Assembly: GCA_014529385.2 (NCBI GenBank)
Contig: CM043955.1
Coordinates: 135,296,108-135,360,107, forward strand
Length of the DNA stretch: 64,000 bases
Direction: 5' to 3'
Origin: Adiantum capillus-veneris
Lineage: Eukaryota; Streptophyta; Polypodiopsida; Polypodiales; Pteridaceae
Made by a program: the position numbers and the translations under genes. The notes beneath the pieces are model-generated. The model was not told the DNA's origin, ran no database searches, and saw nothing but the letters and a program-made list of their open reading frames with translations. Of the stretch, positions 1-10,320 are shown piece by piece. Positions within the stretch are counted from its first letter, which is position 1; each line of letters opens with the position of its first letter.

Positions 1-217
1 AAAAGTTCCACCATTATCTATTGGGCCGTCATTTTTTCTTTCATGTGGATCATTCGGCTCTTTTATATCTGGTGCACCAACAGAATTTGACAAGAAGATT
101 GGCTCATGGGTGCTCTTGTTACAAGAATTTGATTTTGCGGTAATACATCGTCTAGGAGCCTAGCATGCGGTTGCTAATTTTCTGTCCAAGCTAGATTCTG
201 GTGAGCCGTCGACGAGG
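1..217 (+). pseudogene. Ty3/gypsy RNase H C-terminal remnant (element A)
   Basis: Reading from about base 91 gives the conserved end of a gypsy RNase H: a 'W..LLQEFDF.VIHR' stretch followed by 'H.VAN.LSKL', which corresponds to the usual 'A.D.LSR' end of the domain. RNase H removes the RNA template during reverse transcription. The frame is broken by TAG at 161-163 inside the conserved 'RPG..H' region, so the copy is dead. It enters the window from the left edge and runs straight into the integrase frame that follows, so the polyprotein order RNase H then integrase is preserved. Family assignment is firm; the lineage is not resolved. Confidence 0.8.
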
Positions 218-1657
218 GTGGCTGATGAATTTTCGGATGCGTCTCTCTTTTTGACTGCAGCAATTGCGGATGACCTTACAATTACAAAACCACCTAGAAT
301 GATCCCTAGCATTCCATGGACCTGGTATGAGGAGATGTTCCATTTTCTCGATAGTGGAGAAATGCCTTCATTCTTGTCCACAGATCAACGATGCCGGATG
401 GCTATTAGAAGTCGCAATTTTCAGATTGTCATGGGGAAGCTGTACTATCGTATGATAGTGGATGTCTTGCTAAGATGTGTCCTACCACAGGAACAATGAT
501 CTGTTCTGGAGGAGGTCCATACATGCATTGCAGGGGGCCACTTTGCAACTTCGATCACGGCAAGGAAAGTGCTACAATCTGGATTATGGTGGCCAATATT
601 GTTTCAAGATGCGAGGGGCTTCATACAACATTGTGATGTGTGTTAGCGGTTGGGGCAACCTACTAAAATGTCTAGAATGCCTTTACAACCAATATTACCC
701 TTGGAGCCTTTTCAAATATGGGGATTGGATTTTATTGGGCCTTTTAAACCATTACCAACTAACACTGGTAATAGGTATATTTTGACGGCCATGGATTATG
801 CGACTAAATGGATGGAAGCATGGCCTTTGAAAGATAATACAACAAATTTGGTTGCTGGGTGCTTATATAAGGATGTTTTTTCTAGATATGACTGCCCTAT
901 TGAGTTGATTAGTGATCGGGGTAGCCATTTCTTGAATAAGATGATGGAGAGAATGTTACGATTTTACTTTATGTTACACATGAAATCTTCTCCATATTAC
1001 CCTCACGCGAATGGGCAGGCTAAATCAACTAATAAGCAATTGGTTCGCATCTTGACAAAGCTAGTAAATATGCATAGAACGGATTGGGATGTCAAACTTC
1101 CTTTCGCATTATGGGTCTATCGTACAACATATAAAGTGGCAACATGACTAACTCCTTTCAAATTGGCATTTTGAATGGAGGCAATTACCCCAGTGGAGCA
1201 TGTGGTTCCGAGTTTGCGGATTCTTATTGCGGATAGGCTTCTTTTGGAAGATTCCATTGTTTATTGTTTGGATGTTTTTCAAGAATTAGATGAAGAGCGG
1301 TTCCGCAGTTTTGCGGTGTTACAAGATCTGCAATCCCGGTGGAAGAAATGGCTGGATCGCCCTAAAGCACGACAATTTTTATGGTGCCAGTTGGTTCTTG
1401 TATTTGATTCCCGCCTTGGAAAGATGCCCGGGAAGCTGAAATTATGGTGGTCAGGGCCGTTCTGGATTTTTAAGACATATGGGTCTACCTCTTTTTACTT
1501 GGTTGACTTGCGGGGGGGAGGTGATTTCTGTGCCGGTGAATGGGTTCCCATTGCGCCATTATTTTTCACCTACCTTGATTCAGTGCCTCTTGGCTATGGT
1601 ACAAGAGCCAGAAGCCGCCTTAATCATGATTGGGGATTCTTTAACATGCAATCTTGA
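218..1657 (+). pseudogene. Ty3/gypsy integrase remnant (element A)
   Basis: Integrase inserts retrotransposon cDNA into the host chromosome. The His/Cys zinc-binding region lies at about 480-650 ('HTCIAGGHFA...HCDVC' with stops between), then the core at 650-1147: 'WGLDFIGPF' (first catalytic Asp), 'LISDRGSHF' (second Asp) and 'HANGQAKSTNK'. In the last motif the catalytic Glu, normally 'NGQAE', is Lys (codon AAA at 1022-1024). Stops separate the segments at about 497, 1147 and 1172. The part at 1175-1657 is the C-terminal region with the typical 'PGKLKLWWSGPFWI' SH3-like segment. Both the stop codons and the Glu-to-Lys change make it non-functional. Confidence 0.88.
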
Positions 1658-1659
1658 AA

Positions 1660-3862
1660 AGCGGGAAAAGGGCTATGATGGTTGCGACACCGTGGCACGC
1701 CCTATTTTGAGAACTCTTTGTGAGTGTTTTCATGCATGCAGTAGATACCTTATAATTTTCTTGAGTTATTTGCAGAGCTTTTGCAAGGTTGCACTGCAAC
1801 ATTCTTCTGTCCTTCTCTGTGCCTTCGCCACCATGATGGCATCCTTGTTACAATGCATTTCGTTCACTCCTGTGTAGCAGAGCTAGCTCTCAGAAGGGTG
1901 GATGCTTGGTTACAGGATTTGCACCTGTGCGTCTTTGCCAACCTTGATTGGCAAGGTATTCCTGTTCATCCACAGTCCACGATGTTGATTGAGCAGTTGG
2001 CTATTGGTGATATGGTGCAGGTTAACAATCAACAGATTCAGTTGACAACTGACAGAATTTCAAGATGCTGTTGCCTACCAAGCGATGGTGTTGTGCGAGC
2101 ATCACACATTATTCCTTCTGCAGAGGTAGAGCTGGACTTTGTCTTAAAAGTGAAGGGTGAATATAAGTTATCAAGGCTCACTGATGCAGCGATAAGAGAT
2201 GCATATCATTGGTTCTTGGAGGAAATTAGGTTGCATGCCAAAACCTACACAATTTTTGCTAAAGCGCGTAATGTATTGCATTCAACCAAATTTGGGCCAA
2301 TGGCTTGGGCAGCGATTGTCTGAGAATGATTGCTAGCAGAATGTTAAAGAGTGGTGGGGAAGATAGGACGTAGTACCCCAACGAATACCAAGGTTGGGCA
2401 ACTTCTTACTCTGGTGTTTCCCTTGCGAGAATTTTTTCCTCTTGCCCTTTGCCCTCTGTGCCACTTTGAGGATGATCGATTTGTCGCATGTGATACTATG
2501 CAGTTGGCTCAGGCTCAGAGTTTTGCAGTGCCGGTTGTGGGGGTGTCTCAAACACCTACTAGAAAATTGGATGTGTTGGGTACTTTAATTGCAGTGGTAG
2601 CCTCTGGTTCATAGGAGATGGCCACTGCAGGGACATCAAGCCAAAAGCGAGGATGAGAGGAAGTCTTGATTTTCACACCACCTCCTGCTACGACATTATC
2701 CATGATTAGTGGAAAATTGGAGGATTCCATAGTTGCACGCTGGCGGCAAACAATGCGGGAGCCGGCTGCAACTTCCACTCCGGTTGGAATTGGCTCTGTG
2801 GGTACAGACACTTCCTCGCAACCAAACAATCCTGGTGTTAATATAGCACCTGCCATGATGGGGCGAACTATTCCAACAGCTCTACCCTGGGAGACAAGTG
2901 CCGCAATCCCTCAAATCGGCTGTAGGTATGCATAGCATTTTTGCAGTGCATTGCAGAGTCGCTGCATTCGATTTGGCCAGCTCCATCAATTGAGGCATGC
3001 ATTACCAAGCTCGAAATGTAGGTCACTGCCTTGCAAGCTCGCAATGCGGAGCTGACAAGTCAAAACGTAGCATTGGATACTACAGCCCAACATTAGGCTG
3101 ATGAAATACAAGCTCTGAGGGGGGGCAACTTTGTGTTTTTCGCTTTTGTTCAAGATGAATTTCTTCCATTGCGCACGCAGAATAGCCTGGCCACTTATTT
3201 AGCATCACAACCCGGGGATGTGATGATCAATATGAATGATCTTGATGCCTTAGCAGTGGAAATGCAGTAGGACCTGCACAGTTTTTCGGAAGGTCAAATG
3301 CAGAGTTGGAGGTCAAGGCTATCTAATGACGCGCTAACACAACAACCAACTCCACAAGTTATTGTGAGCCAGCCTGAGCCACCGACTAATGACAGAGATA
3401 AGAACATTGTCCAAGAGGATTTTGATATTTTTGATTGGGTGAAAGATACAGAAGAATGTGCTGAGGCCCAGGCTCATGTCTTTCGTTTGGAGCGAGTGGT
3501 TTGTCGTCTTCGTAGGGAGCGGTGTAAGTCTGTTTTTGGGTGAAGATAGTGGCTCATTCTTTTACGCTCAGTCTCCCACCATGTCCACCTTTTTGGCATG
3601 CTCGAAATAGATATTTGGCTCGGTATTACCCTATTCGTACTCCTCTTGCCCCTTTACCCCAGGCCCCTCAGTCTATTTCTTTGCCAACACAATTGATTCC
3701 AAGGGATCCTTGACCGGAGCAGCCTAAAATTGATTAACAGTTGTTGGTAGAGGTTTATAGAGCCCATCGGCAAGATTTTTGGAGATTTGGCTACATCGAT
3801 ATTTCCTCGTCACCAGAGCGGAAAGAGGGGCAGCAATTGGAGCCTTCGACACAAAAAGACTA
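1660..3862 (+). pseudogene. Extra 3' coding region downstream of integrase (element A)
   Basis: Between integrase and the polypurine tract lie about 2.2 kb of plus-strand reading frames with several stops and frame changes. Segments that read well are 1781-2323 (about 180 residues, unrecognised), 2666-2935, and a frame from about 2945 to 3543 that includes a probable coiled coil ('ALQARNAELTSQN' near 3030-3065) and 'QEDFDIFDWVKDTEE' near 3410. A last stretch at about 3714-3862 ('LLVEVYRAHRQDFWRFGY') ends in TAA. Some plant gypsy lineages carry an additional ORF in this position; I see no transmembrane or envelope signature here and cannot name a function. Confidence 0.45.
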
Positions 3863-4039
3863 AAGCTATGGGTTCACGCAAGCCAACGTGCATGCCAGGT
3901 GTTACGGCATAAGCCACACATTGCGGTCTTGCAGATGTTTGGTCATTGAGGACTAGGAGTCATGCGGCTTTGGGAGAGCTCTTCATGGGATATCATGAGA
4001 CAGGACATGGTTTTGCACCATTCTTGATGTGCATTGGAT

Positions 4040-4310
4040 CAGTGGGTGTATTTAGGGGGGCATACTAGTCTTTGTAGATATCGTTTTTCATGCAATCAAT
4101 ACATCCTTCTCATGTAATTCTATGTTTTGCTACATATCAATGAAGAAGACGATGTTTTGTTCCTATGTATTGTCTTCTATTCTGCCTTCATATACCTTAA
4201 TGTTTATATAATGTAAGGTAGCATGAGGGTATCCATTCCCGTAGTGCTTATTGCTCCATTGTGGAGCATTAGGCATTACATCTACGACCACAATGTGTGA
4301 TGGGTAACCT
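4040..4310 (+). repeat. Polypurine tract and probable LTR between elements A and B
   Basis: An A/G run at about 4053-4060 (TTTAGGGGGGC) looks like a polypurine tract. It is followed by about 240 bases without coding, with a TATA-like TTTATATAATG near 4203-4213, and then directly by a gag start. Integrase-PPT-LTR-gag is the order expected if A and B share one LTR. No second copy of this LTR was found in the window, and no clean TG...CA ends or PBS could be fixed, so the limits are approximate. Confidence 0.4.
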
Positions 4311-4323
4311 GCTGTGAACATGA

Positions 4324-5260
4324 ATGCGCACTAGGTCGCAGGGTCCTCCTGACCCTGTGGTTCCAATTTTGGGGAGACGTCAGAGGCGAGGTGGTTCGGA
4401 TGAATTTGTTTTTTATAACCGTAGGCTGAGGAACATGTGTCTCCATCACCACGCCCGGTGCATGGTAGGCGTATTCGGCGTGTACAATGTAATCCATTTA
4501 GTCAGTCATGTCCTCTTGCCATGCACTCTCCCTCACCCACTCATGTTGCTCCACCACCGAGACTCTGGTAAGCAGTCCCGGGGTTTCACCGCCATCGTCC
4601 CCGCCTCCTATTGTCGACAACTTTTTCTAGGATGGGGTACAATTGGGCAAGGAACTATGGCACAGCCAGTGGTGGCAGGTGGTCAGATTAAGTATAGCCG
4701 CTTTCGAGGTCTTTCAAAGGAAGAACCTGATGCACATTTGCATCAATTTAATAAAGTTTATGGATTGAATCATCCTGGCGCTGTGGTTCCTCTCCATCAA
4801 CAATCGGTGTTTGAATCCACACTTTCAAGGAAAGCTGCAACATGGCTATTAGAGTATCCTCACGATCACTTTCAAACGTATGTCGAAGGGTCCAGAGCGT
4901 TCTTGCAATGATTAGAATGGAAAATAGGGTCCCTCAACATTTGGAAAAGCTTCGGACGCTACGTCAAAAGTCGTTGCTAATGGAGGATTATGCTACAATG
5001 TTTGGGATGCTTTTGCAATGGGTACCTCACGCACGTTAAATGATTATTTTTTGCGAGGACTCAATAAGGATCTTAGAATTGCTATGGAAACAGTAGATAA
5101 GGTAACCACTCCACTGGATAATGTGATTGCAAAGGCTATTGTGGCAAGAGAGGCTTTAGAAAATACGGAATCACCTAAGAAATTAAAAAAAGGGATCGCA
5201 AGAAATGTCATTGTAAATCTCAGGGAAGTGATAGTGATAGTTCGGAATCGGAGACTGTAG
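4324..5260 (+). pseudogene. Ty3/gypsy gag capsid remnant (element B)
   Basis: Gag forms the virus-like particle. The N-terminal 'MRTRSQGPPDPVV' is typical of plant gypsy gag starts, and 'FRGLSKEEPDAHLHQFNKV' with 'WLLEYP' and 'LRTLRQKSLLMEDYA.MF' matches the gag capsid domain. The domain is spread over three frames: 4324-4911, 4842-5039 and 5018-5260, so at least two frameshifts are needed. The last segment, 'DYFLRGLNKDLR', is the end of the capsid domain. Confidence 0.8.
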
Positions 5261-5401
5261 ACTCAGAATCCTCAGATTTAGGCAGCAGTGCTTCGGTGAA
5301 AGAATTGGGGGAAGCACTTCGAAAAAAATCCCAGCGTCAAGGGAAAAGTGTTCCATCTAGATCAGCGGAATCTTTTGCGATGGTATAAAATTTTGAAGGA
5401 A

Positions 5402-5626
5402 CTATGGTGTACTCAATGCCGCAATCCGGGACATGCCGCTCAAGAGTGTGCAATGAATAAAAAATGATGTGCGATTTGCACAGCCAACACTCACAATACA
5501 ATGGAATGTTATTACAATGGTCGTGGTCGTAGGAGTCGGGGTTCTTCTACATGTGGCAGTCACAACAGTCAGAACATGGACAATTGCCTGTGGTGGTGAT
5601 GGATCACACTCATATATCTGAGGCAT
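5402..5626 (+). pseudogene. Gag double zinc-knuckle region (element B)
   Basis: Two nucleocapsid CCHC knuckles lie in one frame. The first (5408-5449) reads CTQCRNPGHAAQEC, a CX2CX4HX4C motif. The second (5468-5509) reads CAICTANTHNTMEC, also CX2CX4HX4C. They are separated by TGA at 5465-5467. A basic 'GRGRRSRG' segment follows. Nucleocapsid knuckles bind the element's RNA for packaging. The position after the capsid segment and before the protease fits gag-pol order. Confidence 0.8.
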
Positions 5627-5856
5627 CCTTTTAAGGACAAGCCAGTGGACGGGGTCAAGGAGGGGGTCGCGGTTGCGAAAGAGGTGGCCAAGATCCTAAT
5701 CGACCCAAGACCTGCCTTTTCTGTTTGGGAGATGGGCATTGGCGGTCCGAGTGTTCAGAGGCTATGGAGTATGATCGGAAGAAACAAGAACGTACTGCTA
5801 GAAAGCATCCAAGTGTGGCTATGGTTTAGATTGAGGGGCTGGAGGAATCAGATCCG

Positions 5857-6318
5857 GTGGTTTCGCTGATTACTCGTTCTAGTAAAAATGTGGTACCAAG
5901 AGCTGATGTTAAGTTCCTAGATTGGGAACTTGTATTCTTTGTAGTTTGCATGGCAGATCAGAGAAGAGTACAACCAATAGGATTACTCCGAGGCATTGTG
6001 CTAGATGTGGATGGCTTGTCTTTTGTTGTTTCCTTAGTAGTCTTAAATATTGAGGATCATAGTCAGGATTATCATATTATTTTGGGGAGACCATGGTTAC
6101 GTCAAGCCAGGGTAAAGCATAATTGGGAGGCAAATACACTTATAGTTATAAAGGGTCGCAGGAAAGTGTGGGTGATATTGGGAACATGCAAACAACCAGT
6201 TCAGGCAGCATGGCTTGTGATACCAGAGACAGTGAATATGGTAGAAGGATTAGAAGAGGATGAAGAGGAGAAATTTCTGAAGGCTAACCCGGCTTTAGTT
6301 TCTCTCTATCTTGCATAG
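5857..6318 (+). pseudogene. Ty3/gypsy aspartic protease, active-site region missing (element B)
   Basis: The C-terminal half of a retropepsin is clear: 'MADQRRVQPIGLL', 'VVLNIEDHSQDYHIILGRPW' and 'LRQARVKHNWE', matching the 'LLGRPWL' signature of plant gypsy proteases. The N-terminal DSG/DTG active-site segment is not recognisable in the sequence before it, so cleavage activity is not expected. An acidic stretch (EGLEEDEEEK) follows, as in the linker before RT. Confidence 0.75.
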
Positions 6319-6326
6319 ATATTTCT

Positions 6327-7306
6327 ATGATTTCAGAGGGGAAATCTTTAGGGGTCCCAGGAATAGCAGAGCCAGGGGGGCAAGAAAAAGTCTTGCCTGT
6401 TCTTGAATCATTGGAGGAATTTATTAGTCAAGAACGTGCATTTGAAGCACATATGAGTAAAATAACAAGGGTCAAGGAAGATGAACTACATACGGTCTTT
6501 CTAGGAGATCAAGTGGAGTCTCAGCCCATTCATATTAATAATAGCTTGAGGCAAGTTTTCACGGAGACTTGCCCATTCAAGGATGTTTTTGCATTGGAGT
6601 ATGTGAACATGAAAGGATTGGATCCAAAGTTTTATCAGCATATGATTCATTTAAAACCAGATGCAGTTCCAGTGAAGCAGCATTCATATAGGATGAATCA
6701 GAACGTAGCGAAGCAAGTCAAGGTGGAAATTGATCGTCTATTGCAGGTGGGTTTTATTACCCCTATTAACAATCCTGAAGGGATTTCTCCTATTGTGGTG
6801 GTACCAAAGAAAAACAAGCAAATTCGCATTTGTGTGGATTATAGGAAGCTGAATGTAGCTATTGTTCCGAATCCTTTTCCTCTTCAATTTTTGGGTTCTA
6901 TTTTGGATGATGTGGCAGGGCACAAAATGTATTCTTTTCTGGATGGGTTCAATGGATATAACCAAATTCTGATGGCTGTAGGTGATCAGGCTAAAAAAGC
7001 TTTTATTACAGCATGGGGTGCTTTCGCATGCACAGTAATGTGGTTTGGATTATGGAATGCGTCCAAAGGGATATGTTTCAAATTTTTGCTCCCTATTTGA
7101 CAGATTTTATGCAAATCTTTCTGAATGATCTCAATGTCTTTGGAGTGCAATTAGAGCATTTGAAGGAATTGTGGTTATGTTTTATGAAATGTCAAGAGGT
7201 GAAATCTAGTTTAAATTCTCTAAAATGTGCATTCACAGTGCGAAGTGGGAGATTTTTGGGTCATGTAATTTCTGAGGTCATAACAGGTCCTTCAAAAATG
7301 TGTTGA
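6327..7306 (+). pseudogene. Ty3/gypsy reverse transcriptase, truncated (element B)
   Basis: The RT copies the element's RNA to cDNA. Seen in order: 'DPKFYQHMIHLKPDAVPVKQ', 'PEGISPIVVVPKKNKQIRI', 'VDYRKLN', 'YSFLDGFNGYNQI' (first catalytic Asp), then a frameshift near 7010-7030 to the frame of 7013-7306, which carries 'IFLNDLNVFG' and 'LKCAFTVRSGRFLGHVIS'. In the catalytic F/YxDD box the first Asp is Asn (AAT at 7124-7126). Homology stops at about 7300 in the thumb, with no connection domain or RNase H after it, so the element is truncated at a breakpoint here. Confidence 0.88.
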
Positions 7307-7958
7307 GAGAAGGGTTGCAAGAGGTGGCTGAGAGCAAGTTTGCAAAAAGGCAAAGGCAAGGGCAATTTGCTTCACCTATTTGGAGATGGAGATGGCGACT
7401 GCCACGATGATTGGTTTTTGACTCGAAACAATAACTCAAACAAGGGCACATGGGTTGTCCTCACAAGGATAACCAATGTAAATGCAATGAGCGGACCCAT
7501 ATTCTCATGCAATACAGTCTTCCATCAAATTAGAAATGATGATCATTAAAGAGGTGCATCCTTCAAAGTTTAGAGGTAGTTTTAATGCAGTGAGAAAATA
7601 GTGAAAGGACAAGGACTCCTACCTGCAGCGCTTGTGCTCCCAACCCTCTTTTCGCATCCTCTTTTGCCTCTCCACTACTCCGAAGTATCTTTTTGCATCA
7701 TCTTCTGTCTTTGTAGTGATCCCATCCCTCTTTTTGCATCCTCTTTTGAATCACTTTGTTGATGTGGATCTCTACACATATTGCACATGTATGCTAATAT
7801 ACTTTTTGTGCATTTCTAATTTGTGAAGTCAGTACCAAGCAAAAAGAGGGTCGATATAATTGTGTTCAGTGCTCTTATTCATTGCAATTGTGTTTGTCAC
7901 TTGGAACCCCTTCTGTGAAAGGGACATTCTCTCACATAATGTGGTGCTGCTTGTAGAG
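7307..7958. other. Non-coding spacer with pyrimidine-rich tract
   Basis: No convincing gene. The stretch 7625-7760 is pyrimidine-rich and repeats a CCTCTTTTxGCATCCTCTTTTG unit (about 7650 and 7727). It lies just upstream of the histone-like frame, where a pyrimidine-rich promoter or 5' UTR would sit, but that role is only a guess. Confidence 0.4.
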
Positions 7959-8696
7959 ATGGCTCCTAGAAAGCCAAGCCTAGAAGGAAAACATGTGATC
8001 GAGTCCTTGCTTGCTCAAGAAATAAGACACCAATACGAGGGGCACAAATGCATCCTACATGAGCTCCAAAGGATTGAAAGAAACATGTAGTTGGCCATCC
8101 CACGGCTTCCATTTCAATGAGTAGTGTGAGAGATATGTGAGCATTGGAGAGTGGGCATGCGATGGGCCAATAGTGCTCTTGTTTTCCTGCAAGTGATTGC
8201 AAAGGACTATCTCGTTGAATTCTTCAGCGATGGATATGTCTTGGTGGCCCATGACCATCACATCACAACTATGCCCAAGGATTTTGACACCCTCTAGAGG
8301 CTGCATTTCATCTACGATGGGCTGCTTCAGTCAGTACCTATTTGAGACAGTAGAACAATGGATATCCTTTACATTCTCCCTCTCCATCCTTGTGCATGAG
8401 AGACAGAGCCTTCAAGGGATTAAAGAAACAGAACCAGCCAATCACGGGTCAAGAAGGAGGAACCTGAGCCGGTTCAAGAGGAGCTCGAGCCACTTAAGGA
8501 GGAACTTGAGTCCATGAAGAAGGAGTCTAATCATGTCAAGGAGGAGCCCACTTAGATAGAGGTAGAGATAGCTCATGAAAAGCAAGCTTCAGCCTCTTCT
8601 TTGCAAGCACCAGCCTCTTCTTTACAAGTGCTAGCTAAAGTAGACCAACAACCAGCCAACATAGAGGGGCCACTTGTGCTAGATAGGGGCACTTGA
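7959..8696 (+). pseudogene. Histone H3-like reading frame with acidic/Lys C-terminal tail, decayed
   Basis: One frame of 245 codons from ATG 7959 to TGA 8694, interrupted by seven in-frame stops. Residues about 33-116 align without gaps to the histone H3 fold: 'LHELQRIERNM', 'LAIPRLPFQ', 'EICEHWRVGMRWANSAL', 'FLQVIAKDYLVEFF' and 'HHITTMPKDFDTL' match the alphaN to alpha3 helices including H3's LPFQ, AYLV and MPKD signatures. By eye about 29 of 84 positions are identical to canonical H3. Two TGA stops fall exactly where H3 has Arg in 'LPFQRLVRE'. The N-terminus is short and lacks ARTKQTARKS. A tail of about 85 residues rich in Glu/Lys ('PVQEELEPLKEELESMKKES') follows. No introns are apparent. 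Origin could be a retrocopied or element-captured H3 variant; loop 1 has no CENH3-style insertion. Confidence 0.82.
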
Positions 8697-8911
8697 TATC
8701 TTTTGAAGGCCCCTATTTGCTTTGTGCCGTTGTGCTATTGGGGTTCAAAAACAAGCGAATAGAGACCCTTGCTATCTTTTGAAGGCTCCTATTTGCTTCA
8801 TTTTGACTCATGCCGTATTGGGGTTTGAACAAAGCAAATAGTGGCCTTCAAAATATACCAAGAAAAATAGGGACTCTTGGTATATTTTGAAGGCCACTAT
8901 TTGCTTTGTTC
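8690..8911. repeat. Repeated module ending in a 36-bp perfect hairpin
   Basis: A unit of the form CTTGNTATCTTTTGAAGGC followed by CCTATTTGCTT occurs in direct orientation at about 8692, 8769 and 8876. An inverted copy at 8827-8862 pairs perfectly over 36 bp with 8876-8911, leaving a 13-base loop (8863-8875). The arms begin GAACAAAGCAAATAGTGGCC. The layout suggests a small foldback element or rearranged repeat. Confidence 0.85.
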
Positions 8912-9701
8912 TGACCTATATATATCCACTAATCAATCTAATTCCTAGCCTTTATTTGTGTTAGGCACGCTTATCTCGCTTATGATACAAAACAACAGAG
9001 TTTCCTTTTTGGCATTGCTAGCTAGTTCAGTAGAGTAAATTGGGATTTAGTACGCTTTATGGTCATTGCATACAATCAAAGGTACGTTTCATGTTGGCAT
9101 GCAAAATTATGTTGGATTTTGGATCTTTTATTCCTCATACTTGATGGGTTTGGTGTTTTTTTATGTGTAGTGAACATTGGAGCCTTCTTTTATTCGACAT
9201 TGAAGAGAAGGTTGTCTACTATGGAAACTCCAAGCAGCAAAGCACGGGATTCCATGAGCATGTAAATATGTAAGACAAATCTTTATGCCTTTTCTTTTAG
9301 TGTATGTTTGTAATGCCATATTGAAGCAAGTGCTTATGTATGTAGTGCCGCCAAAAAAATTGTATGTTGTGTAGAGCACATTTTGTTAGAACGTGATCTA
9401 GGTGCTACCACTCAGCACCAACGGGTTAGCGTGACCATGTAGATTGATGAATACAGTTGTGCCTAGAGGATGTGTATAAATGCTATGCTCCTTCTCTGCC
9501 AGATTTTGGATGTGTCTAACGTAAGTACGTGTGTTGTTTGAATGCTTGAATCACTATAATGCTTGTATTAGAAGAAGTAACTTCTTTAGTTACTTTCTTA
9601 TTATCACGCATCTATGGGACCTTGGTTTGCATAACTATAGCCCCTATGATGTGCGTAAAGTTTTTGTGTGGCCATTCACCATATTATAATTCTAGTGCAC
9701 A
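8912..9701. other. AT-rich stretch without recognisable gene
   Basis: No supported coding region; short open frames here match nothing I know. A TATATAT run at about 8918 directly follows the hairpin. Confidence 0.4.
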
Positions 9702-9721
9702 GCCCGTTAAGAGAGGAAAGC

Positions 9722-10099
9722 ATTCGAGTTGAGGAGTTTGAACAGGCCCGCATTGACAAAATGACGTAGCTATATTAGCAAACTCAAAATGAGATTTGAA
9801 ACATGCAAGATGCAATCAATCAATATTATATAGACACTACAGAAGTAGAGGATTGGGTTACACACCAATGATAAGAGTGAGAACAAAGGAAAGCTTCACA
9901 GGTGCAAGATGCATGGCAAGCCATGGAGGAGGCCCATGCATTCAAGCGATGCAACAAGGAACCCAAGACCAGAATCCCATGAGGGAGAAGGGGTAGTAAT
10001 CGGGGGAGAGGGTAGGGAAGCAGTGGTAGAAATCAAGGGAGAGGGCAGGGGAGTAGTGGAAGCAACCAAGGGAGGGGGCAAGAGAGTAGCAGCATGTGA
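9722..10099 (+). pseudogene. Coiled-coil and RGRG-repeat protein remnant
   Basis: A single frame of 125 codons with several TAG/TGA/TAA stops. The first part is Gln/Glu-rich and probably coiled coil ('VEEFEQARIDKMT', 'NMQDAINQYYIDTTEVEDW', 'ASQVQDAWQAMEEAHAFKR'). The last part (about 9990-10096) has three imperfect copies of a short basic/Gly repeat, of the form (S/R)N(Q/R)GRGQGSSG. Such RG-rich tails are common in RNA-binding proteins and in gag nucleocapsids. The product is not identified. It lies about 1 kb downstream of the histone-like frame on the same strand, and might have belonged to the same unit. Confidence 0.5.
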
Positions 10100-10320
10100 A
10101 GGGAGCAATAATTATCATCCTTTTGTACACATTTTTAAAGAAAAAAAATCAATGTGTAAAGTTTTTAAACAGTACAAAGTGTACAAATTCGAAACAATGT
10201 TTGAGCCGCACAAAATGTATTTGTATTTGTCATTTTGGAGTGTACTCCCTGGATGGCATGGCGTTAAAACTCAATGCGTGCACAATGTACGTGACTTAGC
10301 TTTTGATGGAAGAAACAAAG

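Noticed and set aside
4282-4497. Minus-strand frame over the A/B LTR and gag start
   Set aside because: Shadow of the plus-strand gag frame.
7959-8306. Centromeric H3 (CENH3) identity for the histone-like frame
   Set aside because: Loop 1 aligns to canonical H3 without the insertion typical of CENH3, so there is no specific support for that class.
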